A stretch of DNA of 64,000 nt from Motacilla alba alba (GCF_015832195.1 NC_052028.1:11203501-11267500), one strand, 5' to 3'. Numbered from the stretch's first letter, positions 1 to 15,537 are shown. Translations and numbers: made by a program. Notes: generated from the letters alone by a model not told the origin.

Positions 1-3000
1 TGCACCAGACTGGTGAGCTGCTCTTCTGACCTGCAGAGGGCCGAGCATCAGGGAGCCAGAAGCTTCGATTCCCTTAAACTACTGAGTAAACAACTACAGC
101 CTCGTTTATCAAACCCACTTTTCCTCCACCTTCAGCTAACTCTTCCACTTAATTAACTGGCCGTGGTCTTTCTTCCAGACTTTTTATGCTGGTAATGTGA
201 AAATGTAAACCAATGGCAGCAAGAAAATTGTCAGCTTTTGAAAGGTGCTGCCAGAGACTTTGGCCACATGCAAATACTTTCAATGCTCTACTAAGAAGGA
301 AACTATATACAAGGTGACTTATAAATTTTAGAGCCAGGATATTATACTTAACTTTGTCTTTTATTCTGAGGAACATGCCCACTGTCACTTCTCATGTCCA
401 TAAATGCATGGATTTATGTCTTTTTTTTTATTATTTTCCTTTCATGCTGCTATGATTCAGCAAAGTACATAGCATCTGCTTCTTTAATAACTTAAAAAGA
501 GATTAACTAAAAATTTTAGGGTTTGGGGGGGGTTTTAGTAACAAACATTAAACTATTTTCTTTGTTTTAATACTTTCTGAGCCTGTGTGGCTCACTTCTT
601 AGCCTATTTCTCTCCTCCAACTAGCTGTTCAACTTAATGGAATTACTGTCACTCAGTTTGATAAATTGGGTCAGGGAGGGTCAGGAGTCCAAAGCAGCCA
701 AACTCACTTCAGAAATGGCAGGAGAAATTCACTGTTATGGGCACAGGTTAGAGGCCAGAAGACACTGAAGCATGGCAAAGTTTAGTGGTATTTGAATGGC
801 ATTATCCTTGTTGTGACACAAAGCAGAATTAGTAGCCAAGGGCTGGGACCCAGACACATGAGGTGTGTAGCAACACAGAATCAAAAATTATCTCTGTCCA
901 GAGAGAGCTTGTCATCCATGCAAAGAGATGGGAGACAGGTGAGTAACCACATGCAGAGCACAACGAAACAAGCACATCCAGATATTGCCTGTTAGTGTCA
1001 TAAACTGTGGTGCAAGTACATCAACAACCTAAGTGCAGCCAATTATTTTTACAAACATTGCTGGAAATGGGATTCTTAAAGAGAAATACAAAGTTGTATT
1101 TGAGAATATCCTTCTGAACACTGATTAATAAAAAGACTTCTCCCAGCTATATTAGAATTACAGAATTTTAAAATGCCCTTTTTTTTTCTCCTTGGAGAGC
1201 TTTCAAAGTACTATTCAAATGCAGGCTCATTTCCCATAAATTCATAAAGGAACATCTGGACTTAAAATATCCTTTCATCCTTTGCACAACATTTTAACAC
1301 TTTCCCCTGATACTACTTTTGCCTTCCTTCTTGGATTTATTATCTCCTAAGTAATTACCTTTTGTTTCTCTTAGGTGTAATCACTGCTTGGGTCAACATT
1401 TTCAAGAAGCTCTCACAGCTTTAAAAATGTGGTAATCAACATTTTCAGATCATTATTTGCTGTGCTTTTCCTCCTTGCCTCCTCTGCAATGGCTGCCAAA
1501 GGATTTGTTCTAGCTGTCTGGGTTCTGCATGTGTATTCAACTGCCTCCTTTTCATCTTCCAGGGTTGGATATTCTCTGCTTTTAATTTAAAATTGATCTC
1601 TAATCGTTAAATTGACTTAAGCACACAAGAAGAGAGTCAATAGGAAGGAAGCTATGATGGAGAACAGGCAAGATTCTTCCACTTAGACATTCAGCTGATG
1701 GCTACACTGTTGGTTTATGCAAAAGTATCCTCCCAGAACTCCCTCTTCATATATCACACAAACAGCAAAGAAGTCCCATAAACCTTTGGGTTCACACACA
1801 AGGTTCTTGCAGCACTATTCCTCTGCAAAGCAGGTATTTACAAGCTTCACAGAAAAGCACAGAGAGCACCTGTAAAACCCTTTAGCTATCCTAGGAGATC
1901 TGTGGCCATGGTTACACAGCTGCTTTAATCCAGCATAAACCCAGTCTGCCAGGGAAATGGGGGACTTCTAAATTCCCCTTTCTATGAAACTGCTCCTTCT
2001 CATTCCCTCACTAACCCAGGCTTTAGCTCTCCCATGGTTGCACAGTGAGTCTGACACAGAAACTGATGCAACTGCAAACCAAAGCAGCAAGACCCCCTCG
2101 AATATTCATTTTTAGTCAAATGAGCTCCCTGATATAACTCATTGCAAAACTCTACAAGCACCAGCTCTGGAGAACATGAACATATGCTGCTGAGGATGAA
2201 GGGCAGGGACTGAAGATATTGCTCTGTTTAGTAACAGCAAGCTGAAAATCCGCTGAAAGCAGGTGTGAAGTTGCAGCCCAGTCTCTTCCTTTCTGTGCCT
2301 GAAAGTGCAGCTCCATTTCCAAACTTACTGCCACTGGTCTGTTCTCTCAGTGCCCTGTTCTAACAGTCTGAACTCAGGCTAACATTACTTGCTGCTGAAC
2401 ACAGGAAAGAACATGCTTCAAACAGACTCAGCTCCTGGTACACAGCTCAGATGCTCAAGGTTCCTGTGTCCCAAAGCATTCCTGTGCTATGGCACAGGAG
2501 CTCAGAGGCACTGACAATCCTCTGCTGAGGCTGAGGTTTCCAATTTTCACCAGGGTTCTTAGCAATCTGAGCTTCCACCAGGTAAGCAAGACCTCAGCCT
2601 CTCTCCTGCTTTGCAGCCCCTCTAATCAGATGCTGGCCACATGTGCAAATATTACACACATGTTTTATCACCTCGCTAGTAATGGTACTATTCACAGGAA
2701 CAGTTCAATAAAGTAAGTAAAGAAAGTTTTTGCTTTTGTCATTAAAAAGTGACACTAAAGAATAAAACATTTGGAACATACGTGGTCCTATATCAGGGTC
2801 TGCATTGAAATAGTTAATTCCACTTAATCTACAGGAAAATAATTCCTACAACACTCATTTATAAAGTCAAAAGAAAGATTTTGTCAACTTTTATGGCCAT
2901 CTAGACAGTTAAGCTGAAATACCTATGCCTTAGGGGGAAAAATCAATTAATAGTTTATCTGATAAGAACTTTCCCAAGCACATGTATGTTTTAATTTTTC

Positions 3001-4358
3001 TCTCTTCTCACACCTATGTATAAGGAGTTAATGTATGTTATACAAGTACAGTTATATAATTACAAAAACCCTCATAGCAGAATTAAAAAACTATGTGAAA
3101 CTGTATTATTTTTAAATGTATAGCCACATACCCATGTATAATGGCCCAAAGACAAGAAACATTATTAAATAGTTTGAATTAAAAGTATGCATATTTTTAA
3201 AGCATTTAGACATATTACTGCTTCCTTGCTGCACCAACTCACAAAGCTGGCTAAAGAAACCTGGATAATTTTAAAGAGCAAATCTGGTGTTGCTCAGCAA
3301 CAGCACACCCTGATAGAAAGGATGCAGGATGTTGGAAGATTTAATATTAGGGAAACTGCTTGCAAGGGGAAGAAGAAGAACAAATACAATTTAGCCATAC
3401 AACGTCCATAAAATTGAGACAGCTTAAAAATAATAATCAGATGAAGTTATCATTCTAATATTAATCTTTGCATAATAGAGCTAAATAAAAAGTTATTGCC
3501 TGGAACCAGTGAGCTGCCATTACAGCTCATTAAATGGCATTGATGTTTGCATTGTCTTGATATGATATGACATGATATGATGAGAAGGAAAAAGCAACAC
3601 ATTTTATGAGAATTTGAGAGCAATCTCATGGCTGAAGACTTCAGTTCTGGCATGAGCTTGGATGAGTATTTGCTAAAGTGAGGACTGAGTAAGAACCCAG
3701 AACTTCACACTTTGTTCTGGATCAGAAGAAATCCAATGCTTTCAAGGAGAAAATATCTCAGATGATACAGGTCTTACCTCTGCCTTAGTCCCACAGAAAC
3801 ATTGCCCCCATTTATTTATCCCTGATCAGAGTAGCAACCCTTCTTTTGTCACAGCACTCTGTGACTTTCCATTTTGGAGCCCCACTGGCTCAATGTTCCA
3901 CAGTGCTCCTTCTTACTGAACATAACAATTCCCACAAGAGATGAATTTTCTGTCTGTCTTCACTCAGCCATCCCTTCTATTACTGCTGGGTGCTACTGAG
4001 AACAACTGCAAGGGAGGCTGAGGCTGCTGAGATGGTAGAAGGCATGGCAGGTTCTAGGAGCCAGCAAAGACAGATAAATTATAGAATCACACTCAGTGCT
4101 GAGGGAACTGAGCAGCCAGACCTGCCTGAAGGTCTGACCACATGCCAGAACACATGCCAGGCCTCACTAGCAGGGCTGCTTATGCAAAACAGATTCTGTC
4201 CCAGAGCTCTGAGGGTCTGTTACTACAAGCACATGCTGCAGTCCCCATGTGTGACAAACTCCAGTGCATCTCCATGGACGGCACCCACTCAAAACATAAA
4301 ACATACTGCTTGCAATCCAGTAAAATGTGGACAGAAATTTTCTGCCTTGGTCAATTTT

Positions 4359-4361
<3 letters not shown>

Positions 4362-4392
<31 letters not shown>
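4362..4392. repeat. T31 homopolymer run
   Basis: Thirty-one consecutive T residues. It could be the reverse strand of an old poly(A) tail, but no recognisable retrocopy body is visible next to it. Confidence 0.9.
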
Positions 4393-4395
<3 letters not shown>

Positions 4396-7300
4396 ATAAT
4401 ACACAGGACAAACAGTGTTAAGTTCCTTCTATTCATAAACCATGAGGATGAAACTCAAGGCATGGGACTGGCTACTAGACCTCCATCTTCCTATCAGCTG
4501 GGCCTCTGTAATCATTTGCTACATTGCATTCTACATCAAAACCCTCTTGCTCCTCCTAGACATGCTAAACAGATACCTAAAATGGGCTATAAAGTACTCA
4601 GAAAACATATATTTTCTCAGAAATAAGCTCTGTGAGACTAAAAGTACACCTGAACAGGACATTAGCTTCTGTTTTGCTCATCGATTCACTGTTGAAACAG
4701 AATCATTAGGACTGAGCAAAAAACCTGTTGCTATAATGTTTGATTCTTAGACACCTGGTGACAACACAGTCATTAGCAACTGCATCACTCTTCTCTCTGT
4801 CTAACAGTAAATGTCAAACTCTGCAAGGTTCTTTGTTGGTTCTCCAATGTAAATCTCATTTTATTAAACACGAGTGATACCATCTTGCCTATTAAATGAC
4901 TGGCTGCATGGAAAATGAGTCTGACAGCACACCTCAGCGAATCTGTCCTCTGGGTGACTACCTTTTCTATGACCCAGCGATACCCTTAGCTTGTCAGAAG
5001 ATATTTACATCAAATAACATCAAACTTTCATTGAAAATACAAAACAAAAGCCCTTCAAGCACCTGCTGTCCCAAAATGACAATGAAAAATGTTTACTAGA
5101 ATGAAAAAGTATAAATATTTCATAAAAATAAGCATTTCATTAAAATTTCATACTTATCATTTCCCTTCTATTCTGGGAAAAGGATTTTAATTAAAATGTA
5201 CAGGGCACAAGTGTAAGGTAAAAGACAGAACTAATAACCTCAGGAGAAGAGAAAAATGGAAGGAATAAATTATCAAAGTATTACAATGCTAAAGATTTGG
5301 ACCCTCAGATCTTCCCATTGCTGACATTCCCTCTCTCAAAAGCAACAAAGATCTCAGCCCATTCCTGTAAGTGATATTAGAATACTGTTGAATCCTTGTT
5401 TTCAAATTTTGGGATTGTGCTGCAATCTTCAAAGCAGCTTGAAGCCAGTTTTGTGTCAGAGCAAGACCCATGATTGAGCCTTTTAGAACATAAGTCAAGA
5501 AGATATCAGACTTTTCTGAATGGTAGTCAATTATGGTATTTACAAAAGGAATTGTGAGGATGGACAGTTATGTTATAACTCAGAAGAAAACTGTCAGATG
5601 AAGTGGAAGGACTACAAAATAACAATTCTGGAAAACAAGTCAGCCTCTGTAAGTTGAGTACTTCTTTCTGTCCTTTTATTAGCTCTGACTTTGCAGTGTA
5701 CTTTTATTTAGTAGAAATGTTATAAAAAGTACATTTATACTATAAATTCTTGTTATGCTTCTCAGGTATGCAGTTCTGGAAGGGTCAAGGAGTGGTGCCT
5801 TTACAGCCATGTTTTCCTGACCTCTGTTTCCTCAGGTTCAGAGAAATGGCAACAGATGAGAGGAATGCACTGAGGAGAATGTGTGGCTGTTCCACAGATG
5901 CCACCTTGCTAATTTGCAGTGGTTCAGAGTCTAGAGCTGGCTCTTACATAAAAAAATAGTGTCTTTTTGGAAGAGAAAAAACTTCTCTGAAAAGGTAGAC
6001 CAGAGCCAGTAGAGATTATGAAAAGCACAAGATAAACAAGTGGCCCAGGCCTATTCCATAAGTGTATTTTTCTGCTAGAAAGCTTTGGAACAATTGTAAT
6101 GTCTTTGAAAATATCACTAAACTAAAGACTTGGAATAGTATCCATGACAAAGTATTTTAACAAGTAGCACATGAATTATAGTTCAGAAATGAATATTGAA
6201 AACAATCAGCTATAAAAACAATCTTCCAAAATTTTAGCTGTAAAGTCAGAATATATCTCATCATTCACAAGCAATAAAAAGAAAAGGAAATTATTAGATG
6301 AGTACAGACTCATCATATAAATAGAAATAGTAGATATATGATCACTACCTGGAAGAGAGAAAAGGGGTTTGGAGGGAAATGGACTAAAAATGTATCTGTG
6401 AAACAGATGGGGCAGATTACCATGAAAAGAAATCATACAGCACTAGGAAGTCCTGTTGCAAAGTGGTTGTTACAGAATGCATCAAACCTGCAGGTATGTC
6501 ATTGTGCACCATCCTCAGAAAAGCTGCATTTAATTCTGCAAATTTTTTCTTGCACCTTGGACACAAATGTATAAATGAAATGGATTCAGCTATAACTTGT
6601 CAATGCTTCCTTCAGAGTGTACACTGGCAATAATTCCACAGCCCATCCTGAGGAAGAAATTTGACTGTGTCCTTCATAGGACATATTAATCATAAATTAT
6701 GACTAATGTATGTTTTTCATGTTCATATCCTTCAACCACACAGTGGATGAACATATCAGAACATGAGACTGACTCTCACCAGGTGTCATATAATGCAAGT
6801 TACTACAGATATTTACTGATACCAAGTATCTGCTCCAAGAGCCCATCTCTACAACAGCAAAACTGTATCCAGCAATATCTGTCAAGACTTTCTGGAGCCA
6901 AAATCCTAAAAAGTCAGCAAATATTCCCCTAACAGGGTAGCTTGCATTTTTCAGACCATTCAGCAGTTTTACCTTCAATTCTGAACACATTCTAAATTGT
7001 AATCTGTTTGGAGATATCTGCGTGTGATGAAGAAGGAGCTTGTTGCCCTTTTCAGTTTATAATGTCACCAGAAATTAAGTCTATTTAACAGATGTGAGAT
7101 TCATCATTTCAGCCTTTAACTTGCATTAGAAAGTCACCTTTTTGATAACTGATCCCACTGTGTGTTGTTTACACTGCAAGTATCAAAGTAACTCACTTTG
7201 AAACAAGTTTTCTTCAAACAGAAAAGAAGTACCCTGTATTGTAACTAAAGAACCAAGTCTCCTAAAACCACATTTCTATGCAGTTTAGATAAGTAAAATC

Positions 7301-10300
7301 CTTGCAAGCAAAACAAATTGAAATAAAAATTAATTGCACCTTAAAACCCAGTCACCACACATTGACAAGAATATTGTTTCCCTAAATTCCTTAAAAATAA
7401 GGTGAACATTTTTTACCCTGCTTGTAACTGAAAATATTCCAGTAATATATAAACTGACTGACTAAACTAATGTTGGTGTTCCAAATCAATTTCGCTTACA
7501 CAAATTTACAATACAAGAATTCATTAAGACAAGGAGGAAACAGGTTTGCTATGTGGAATAATATTTATCTAGAAGCTTTGATCAAGATAACTTATCCTCA
7601 AATTCCAGTAGCAAATTAGTTCCTTTCTCCTACTTCTCTGCATTTCATTTACATATATACCAGGCCCTTTCATAATAATCATAACAAATCCCTCAGCTTA
7701 CTGAAATAAACATTAATTCAAAATAAATACATCAACATGCAGATCCTCAAACTGAACAGGGGAAAGAACAAAAACTACTGCACATCAATTCCCCCACACT
7801 TACAAATTTCCATATTTGTCAAACTGTGATTAGTCATGAAACTGAACTAAAATTAAAAATTTTAGAGTTTCATAACAAAACAGGAGGCAATTCCAAAAAA
7901 GCCCAAGTGCCTTTTCCAGGCAAATGTGAACACTCGTTATCTGTTTTTTTCAGCATCCCCTCTTTTTTCACCTTTTCTAATGCAAGCAAACACTAACAGA
8001 AAAAGAGTTGATCCTACTCTCATTTACATTAGTTTTAGAGAACTTTGTCAATTGTTTTCAGTGGAGGGGCTTCAGCAGCATCACAGTCCCATTTGATTCA
8101 AGTTAGGGACAAAGTGAAGAGCTGGGGATCTACAGTGGGGAGAAAGCAAGACTCAGTTCATTCTAAAGATCCATTCAGCTTAAGGAAACTCCATGACAGT
8201 CATCAACACATCAAACTCACAATGTTTTTTGTGTGGCTTGTCATCACTTTTTTTAGTTTAACAAATTTGAAAGAAATAGTGGTAGGATGTAGGCACCTCT
8301 CCACCTGGAGAGAGTTGGACAGCTCCACTGAAATCATTGGATCAGATCTTCCAGTTAACATAAATCTCCTTGGGACCACTGAAGCTACTCATAAGCCCAG
8401 CTGCAATAAATTCATATACCGCTCTTAAAAACCATGGTGTTACTTTGATTTACAGTCACTAAAGAAGTGCTACCATGTTATACACCAGAAAAAATAGGAG
8501 CATTTGACATATTTGTAGGAAATTTCTCTGAGGGGAGCTACAGGACTTTATTTTCTTAATAAATGTCTGAAACTGCTGTATCTGTTTGAAATACAGGGTG
8601 GGCTTGATTTGGACTCTGTCCTTTTCCCAGGCTCAAGAACCATTGAAGTGATGGGGTTTTTTTGCCTAAAAATGTCTCTAAAGTCAGCGTATAACATGAA
8701 GCTACTGCAGACATTCATATCCCCTCTGCTCTGTCTCTCTCATCACTTGCCCCAGCTTTTCCCAGCTTAGTCAAGACCACACCATTCTCCTCACTTCCAT
8801 TCCCTACCTGTTCTAACCACCTCTGCCTCACCCCTGTAGTTTTCCCAAAGTAGTGAAGGGAGAAAAGGTACAGGCACTTTTTGGTATAATCCTCTAAAAC
8901 ATTACTTTCTGCAAGGTTTTCAATTTTCTGATTTACAGGAGTATTTTAGACTTACAGAAAATGTTATAATGCTTGGAACCTCAGGCAAAATTCCAGTATT
9001 TCCTCAATAGTTTATCTTTTATATCTTTTGCTCTTCACTTCTCTGGAAAGAGAAGAAAGCATGATTGGTGTTCAGATTATCAATTGGTTAATAATGGTCA
9101 TTTTTCTACTCTGATAATTAAAGAGTGGAAACATCTCTTCTTACAAAAGTCAGTCTCTACTTGGATCATTTTTCCACAATAACAGTGAGGTTTGTGTACA
9201 CACATTTACTGTAATAATGTCAAAGTTCAGTCATACACTGAGTTTATTAGATTTTGTTTTATTCTTTCCCTTGAATTATTCATTGAATATCTATAATTTC
9301 CCGAAAAATAATTTCATAAAGTGCTGCAGCAATAAAACTTTCCATATATAGCAAACCAATGTGAATGGTATTTATGATGTACTCAAAGGAAAATCAGCCT
9401 GTTACATTAATCATGTAAAACTATTGAAAAATTACATTTAATCATTTCTATTTCAAAATAAAACCTGCTCAGAGCTTTAAAACCTGTGAGAAACCTAGAA
9501 TTAAATTTCATACAACATTGCCTGCAACAGTATATATAATTATTCAATATTTCCAGGTTTGTCTGGTGTTCAGTGATCTCTCATCTCATTTTCTCTGAAT
9601 TGTGAGTTGTATTTAATCTTTTTTATTTAGTACTTTCTGCTTAGAATGTTCCAGCTTTAATGAGGAGATACAGCAAGATAGATAAAGCCCTGTCCTTTGG
9701 TCAAGACTCAACAGGGAGATGTCTCCTTCCTCAAACCCAGCTCTGACTCAGGGCACCAGGCACAGCTTCCAGAACCTTCTCTGCTTCTCCCAGGCCCTGT
9801 GACTGAGGAGCCACCCCCAGCACTTGTGCTGGCAGCCCAGGGCAGGACACAGCAGGTTTTTACAGAGTACCACAGATTTCCTGTGGGTGACTGTCCGTTC
9901 AGCAACGGGATGAAGGAAGCGAAATGTGGCCCACTAGAGATTATCACCAGAAATGTGGTGACACATGGGATTTTAGGTAGCCTTAGTAAGATTAGTAAAC
10001 TCTTTTAAATGCCACCTAGTTACAAGATGAATTTTTCCCTATGTTTGACTTCTGAGAGCGCTGAACCACACTGTAATTCAATTTGATCTGTCTGACAATT
10101 AAACTTTCCAGGCTTTACTATACTCTGCCTGTACAAAGTCAAGAGAAAGTCAAGTCTGAGGACAAATCCTGCTCTTCATTAGGCCAAAAAACAGAGGTTC
10201 TGCCTTGTGTTCCTGGCAGGCTCATGGGCACTGTAAGCCAAATCATGCTGACATCTTTCAGATGTTTGAAAAGCTAAATAGGGTGTACCAAGATGCTGAG

Positions 10301-11442
10301 TATGTGGCATATGAAATCAAATAAAAAATGAGTGTGCATGATTCCTAATGAACCAGAATATATTGTCATAGAGCTTTACCTTTGTCAGGGCTGCAGGAAC
10401 ATTCCATAAAGTCAATTCTTCAAAAGCTGGCATCTATAAATAAACAATCATGTACTTAATTAGAAAATAAATCTATGGAGACATAATAAAGCCTTTATGA
10501 ACTCTAAAAAGCAAAATGTGTGTGAATAGAATATATAAGCCTATTTATATAGCTGAAATTTTTCAGAATTTTATGGTCCCTACAAAGGAAACAAAGAATA
10601 AACAATTGGTATAATATTAACAACCTCAGCTTTCAGCTTTGAACATTAATAACTTACTTGAAATTGCTCAGCCTCCTGTATATGAGCCACCCTGTAGTGC
10701 TTCAGCTGATTCTGATTCTCTTTGTGCAGAAACCTTTTAGCTAATCATTTTCATCTCTGTGTGTCAATAAATCTTGCATCTCTAGGGCAATGACTTTTAC
10801 TCAGCAAATGTTAAGCAGAAATAAAACCGCCCAGAACAGTCTAAGCATGAGAATTTCAATAAGAATTTAGCAATATATTGATCCACTTCTCCCCCTTCTG
10901 ACTTTTCACTACTATGTCACTTTCAGCTCCTGAATTCAATAGGATAAAAAGCTCAAATATCATGTGACTTATGGACTTTAGCCAACCCTACTAAAATTAT
11001 TTTAAATGGCTTTTTCACCAACAGTAAATGCAAAAAATGGTCAATAATCTGTTCTTGAGGTGGAATAGTTGACAGACACAGACATCTAGAAACAGTATAA
11101 AAGGTAGAAATTAGAAAATAAAAAATTAATACATGCAATAGTAGGAAAATAATGAATGCAATGAAAAGTCATGTTTCTGTGGATTTCTATATATAACATA
11201 TTATTATATGCCCTACATTTCCTCTTTCTTGGAAGCCAATTGACTAAGTACCTACATTTTGCATTGTTTCTTAAATGAAGTAAAATTAGGCTAAAGTAAC
11301 CCCTATGTAATTATTTATAAGGATCTACCACCTGAAACCCACTTGGTTGTGTCAAATCACACTTGCTGCACACCAGATGAACACATACTGTTTCCTTTCC
11401 CTTAGTATTTATCAATGAGAACCAAAAGATAATCAATAGTCA

Positions 11443-11443
<1 letters not shown>

Positions 11444-11486
<43 letters not shown>
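11444..11486. repeat. A43 homopolymer run
   Basis: Forty-three consecutive A residues, the longest A/T homopolymer in the window. It is long enough to be a recent retroposition tail or a length-variable microsatellite. I see no recognisable element body on its left and no clear target-site duplication. Confidence 0.9.
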
Positions 11487-11490
<4 letters not shown>

Positions 11491-14400
11491 AAACCACTGC
11501 CTTAGGAACACAAATTTCATAGAAGTTAGCACACCTAGCTTCTTGTTTTTTCTTTTTTCTATTTCCCAACATTAAAATAAGTCTCATTATCCAATTATAC
11601 AGGAATCATTTAAGAAAATAATTCTTTTATAAAAAGAAAATATAAAATCATTTTCATCTAGGTAAGCTTGTGAAGTTTGGGCTTCAAGACACATCCATGT
11701 CACTGAAAAGCAGCTCCTGACAATGCAACAAGTACTGGGCACAGCAGTTTTCAGCAGGTTTTGCAGAAAGATTTGCCCAGACAGCAACAGATAACCTATA
11801 AATCCAGGTAAGATCTAACACAATCAGTGTTAGTGACTGACCATTCTCTGTCAAACAGAGCCACAGAACAACTTCACTGAGATGGTGAGTCCTGGGACAA
11901 GACCTCTTATCTTTCAGTTCTTAAGCAGACCCACCCGAGTCATGGTCATGGTCTAAAATATACACCTCAACATGCTTTTCCTGAAAACATTGAAAACATG
12001 GCTATGAAAATAAAGGAATTTGGCCATTAAATGGAGTATGAAATCCAAAATGTAGGAAAACATAAACAATCCAAAGCAAAAGTTAAAATTGGCAAGATTG
12101 TTACTAAACTTCAGAAGTAAAACTTACAGTGTTCATAGCGTCCTGTATGTTTTGTGACAATGGTATCACTCTGTTTCCCAAAGGACAGAGGACACACAGT
12201 TACATACCTGAAGTTTCCCAGAACACACCAGAATGAAGTTCTACACAGCAAAGAGGCCATGGGAAAAATTATGTTGGATTATCACAGACCATTTTTGTCA
12301 GCAATGTGTCAGCTTAAACAAAGCTGCATTGAGAATTGTTTTGGAAAGTGCATTGATTTATATGCTGAGAGAAAAACAAAACATGGAATTCAGAACATCC
12401 CACAAACTGAAAACTACAAGTCTGTATCAGCTCCATTCTGGATAAAAAATGCCAGCTGAGCACTGACTGAAACCTGCTCACAGCATCGTGATAAACACAG
12501 GCTTCAGTGACACAAAGTAAGCAGGGTTTGTGTGCTGCAGCCAACCAAAAGGTTTCCAACTTCATGATGGTAAATTATCCTCTCCAAGCATCACTTTCAG
12601 CATCCAAGTGTTGATCCCACTGTCCTCACACATAACATTTCCACAGAATGCATAGCAATGGGAACCTTACATAAATATTCAGAAAGGTTCCCTGGTGCAT
12701 TTACTTTTTCAGCACATCACAGAAACCTGTGTATTAGTTCATTGATCTTGGCAGATATCTTGTCCAGAAAATACCAGGAATGGTTTTTATTTATTCAAGG
12801 CAGAAATGAGAAAACAGGCTTAGAGTTGCTTTGCTTGTGTTTAAATATGAACACAACCGTATTTTCCAACTTCTGTGACATGAGATTTCAACTTTGCTTT
12901 TCAGAACAATGGAAATGTCAGGAAGAAACAAACAGATACTGATATCCCAATAATCTTTTATAATACAGGTGATACGGTGCCACTTAAATTACAAGAAAAG
13001 TACAAGAGAATGTTTAATGTGGCCCTCTCAAATAAAACTCACCTCAGGCTTCTGAGCACCTGAAGTATTTTTCAAGATCACACTGCAAATTCATAAACTT
13101 AACCATAATAAAAGTCCAAATAATCTGAAGTTTGATGCAGAGTCTTTCACAGATTGCTCCCATAACATTCTCGCATAACAAAGGGAAATTATGTAATTAG
13201 TCGTGACAATGGACTTCTTAAAAATGCAAATTTAGCTGCCGTGGCAGTGCACTTTATTAGCTGCATGAGCTACAAAGTCTGCTTGTTCACGCACTCTATG
13301 TGTCTCTTCTGAGACTGGGAAAAAGAACAACCTAATTAGAAATAATCCTGCCAAGAACAAATATCAAAGAAGAAAATCTAGAAGAAAAAAAATTTTTTTT
13401 CCCTACTTGCCAGAAGAGTCCATGGGCTGTGATCTTATCTCAAGCAAAGATGCACTAGGCCTTTTCACAAATATTTGGTTTTTACATTTTTTAAAAATAT
13501 TGTGATATTTTCTAAACATAATGGGACCTGCACAAAACCTGCTGATTCTTATAAAACCCAAACAGGACAGAGTGTCAATGCACAGAATTTATTTAACACT
13601 AAGTAAACTGAGCTGCAGAGAAGAAACAAGCTTTGCTTTATGTAATATTGTTGCCTGAACTCTAACTCTGCTAATGGGAAATAAAATGCTTTTTATGAGG
13701 TTCTAGTCCCTCCAGTTATTTGGTAATAATGACTTAACAGCAAAGTTTGAAAGTAAACCCAATTTTGAAGTGAGCCAGAATCCTGGGTCTTTGGAGATTA
13801 TCAATGGAGATCAAAGTCAGTAACAAATACCCAGAACTGAGCAGAGAATGTCAGGGTTGTTTTCTTAGTTCACAGAAGCTTCTGAGTTTTATATGGTCTC
13901 CCTGCTAATTAAGATTCAATATAACAGTTAGATGTGATCTTTGGTGTCTTCTACACCTGAATAATATTTTCTGACATTTAAGTCAAGCTAAATCTGAGTG
14001 TTTTAGTGACAGTAATGAACTGTATACTCAGAACTATATTAAAAAAGGTTTCCCAGGTTGGGTTCCTTAAGTTTCATTTGCAAATGTGGAGGTAGCAGCA
14101 CTCTGAGGTCTTTTTAAGCTAACCCCATGAGCTGTTACAATATTTCAAGATTAAGATAAAAATTGAGTGTATCTCTGTAAAGAAAAATGCAAAACCTTGT
14201 GAAATCTGTTTTTTATTTCCTATTGTATAATGCGGTGTTTCTACAAGTAACATCAAAAAAATGCCTTTTTTAAGACTGAAAGGTCTGGGAATTTTGAGAT
14301 AGAAATTCAGTCCAGCAAAAATTGCTACTTATATCAAGACATAGCTCTTATTTCGTAACATTTTCTATTATCATCATAAAAAAAACCCCCATGAGGTTCT

Positions 14401-15440
14401 TTCTTTTATACTTTACAATTCCATGTAGTAGTAAGAGACAACTCAGAGAAAAAGGTGTGTGAAAGATTCTCAGATTCTGAAAAGGAGACCACTGTTTTTA
14501 AACTCTTACTTTAGACTGATACCATAAAACAACAGAAAAAGTCATAGGTAGGATAATGTGAAAATTAAAAACAAGCCATAATAACTCTCACATCATAGTA
14601 TAAGTTTTTCCAGCAAAAATATAAGCCATTAAATTGCAAACTCAGGAATAACAACTTACTCAGCAAAACTGCAGGGCTCCCTGCCAGCTCTTGAGTCATC
14701 ACAGAGTGTTGGTGCCACATGTTTCTCACAGCAGCTGAATTTTCATAGACTCTGCAGTATAGCAGGTAGGAAACTGTCACAATCAAAGGAAAAAGTCAAG
14801 TGTTTGCAAACAGTGATATGGAAATCAGACTGGTCTAACTATGACCAGAACTGGTCACTAACAGCTTAAACCAGTAGAAGCAGAACTAGTCAAAAAAACT
14901 GGGAACACAGCATTTCCTGAGATGCTTAATTTTTCTGTGTTTGCAAGGCTCAAATTCTGACTATTTTATTCCTAAGCAAGATCACTCAAATAAAAAAAAT
15001 TAGGCATATGCTAAAGAAAACTAGATTGTTAAGTTCTACCTATAGAACAGATTTCTCAGACTGCAGCAGATACCGAAGATGTCATTGCCAGCTTGCATGA
15101 TTCACAAAGATTAGATTTTTGTATTGATGGTCTTCTAAAAAAGAGAAAAAATATAACATTCCAAATTAATATTTGACATGTTTTTTTAAAAATGCATATT
15201 GTAACATTGTAAAAGTTTTTAAATTGCAAGAGGGAGAGACTTACTAGAAAATATAAAGGATTACACCTAGATTTTCAATTTAATAACAGAACTTCCTGCC
15301 CTGTAACTGAAGCAAGATATAATTTCCCATGGAGAGAATAGGTCCCTCTTCAATTATGCTTTCATCCTTGCACTGTCTCTGCCACTCACTTGACTTTTAG
15401 TGAGATCATTCAGCTCTCCAACTAAGCAGAAAAAAAGATG

Positions 15441-15537
15441 AGGGTTTGGGGTCGGGGGGAGCAGTGTTTGTTGTGGTTGGTTGTTTGGTTGTTTGATTGG
15501 TTGGTTGGGGTTTTTGTGGTGGGGTTTTTTTGGAGGG
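15441..15537. repeat. G/T-rich low-complexity tract
   Basis: About 100 bases made almost only of G and T on the plus strand, with repeated TTGG, GTTTG and GGTTTTT words. It is a decayed simple repeat. The strand asymmetry is strong, so it could form R-loops or G-quadruplexes if transcribed, but nothing shows that it is. Confidence 0.75.

Noticed and set aside
8045..8428. 127-codon plus-strand open frame with a hydrophobic segment
   Set aside because: No recognisable similarity, no promoter, no splice context, and composition like the other chance frames in this spacer.
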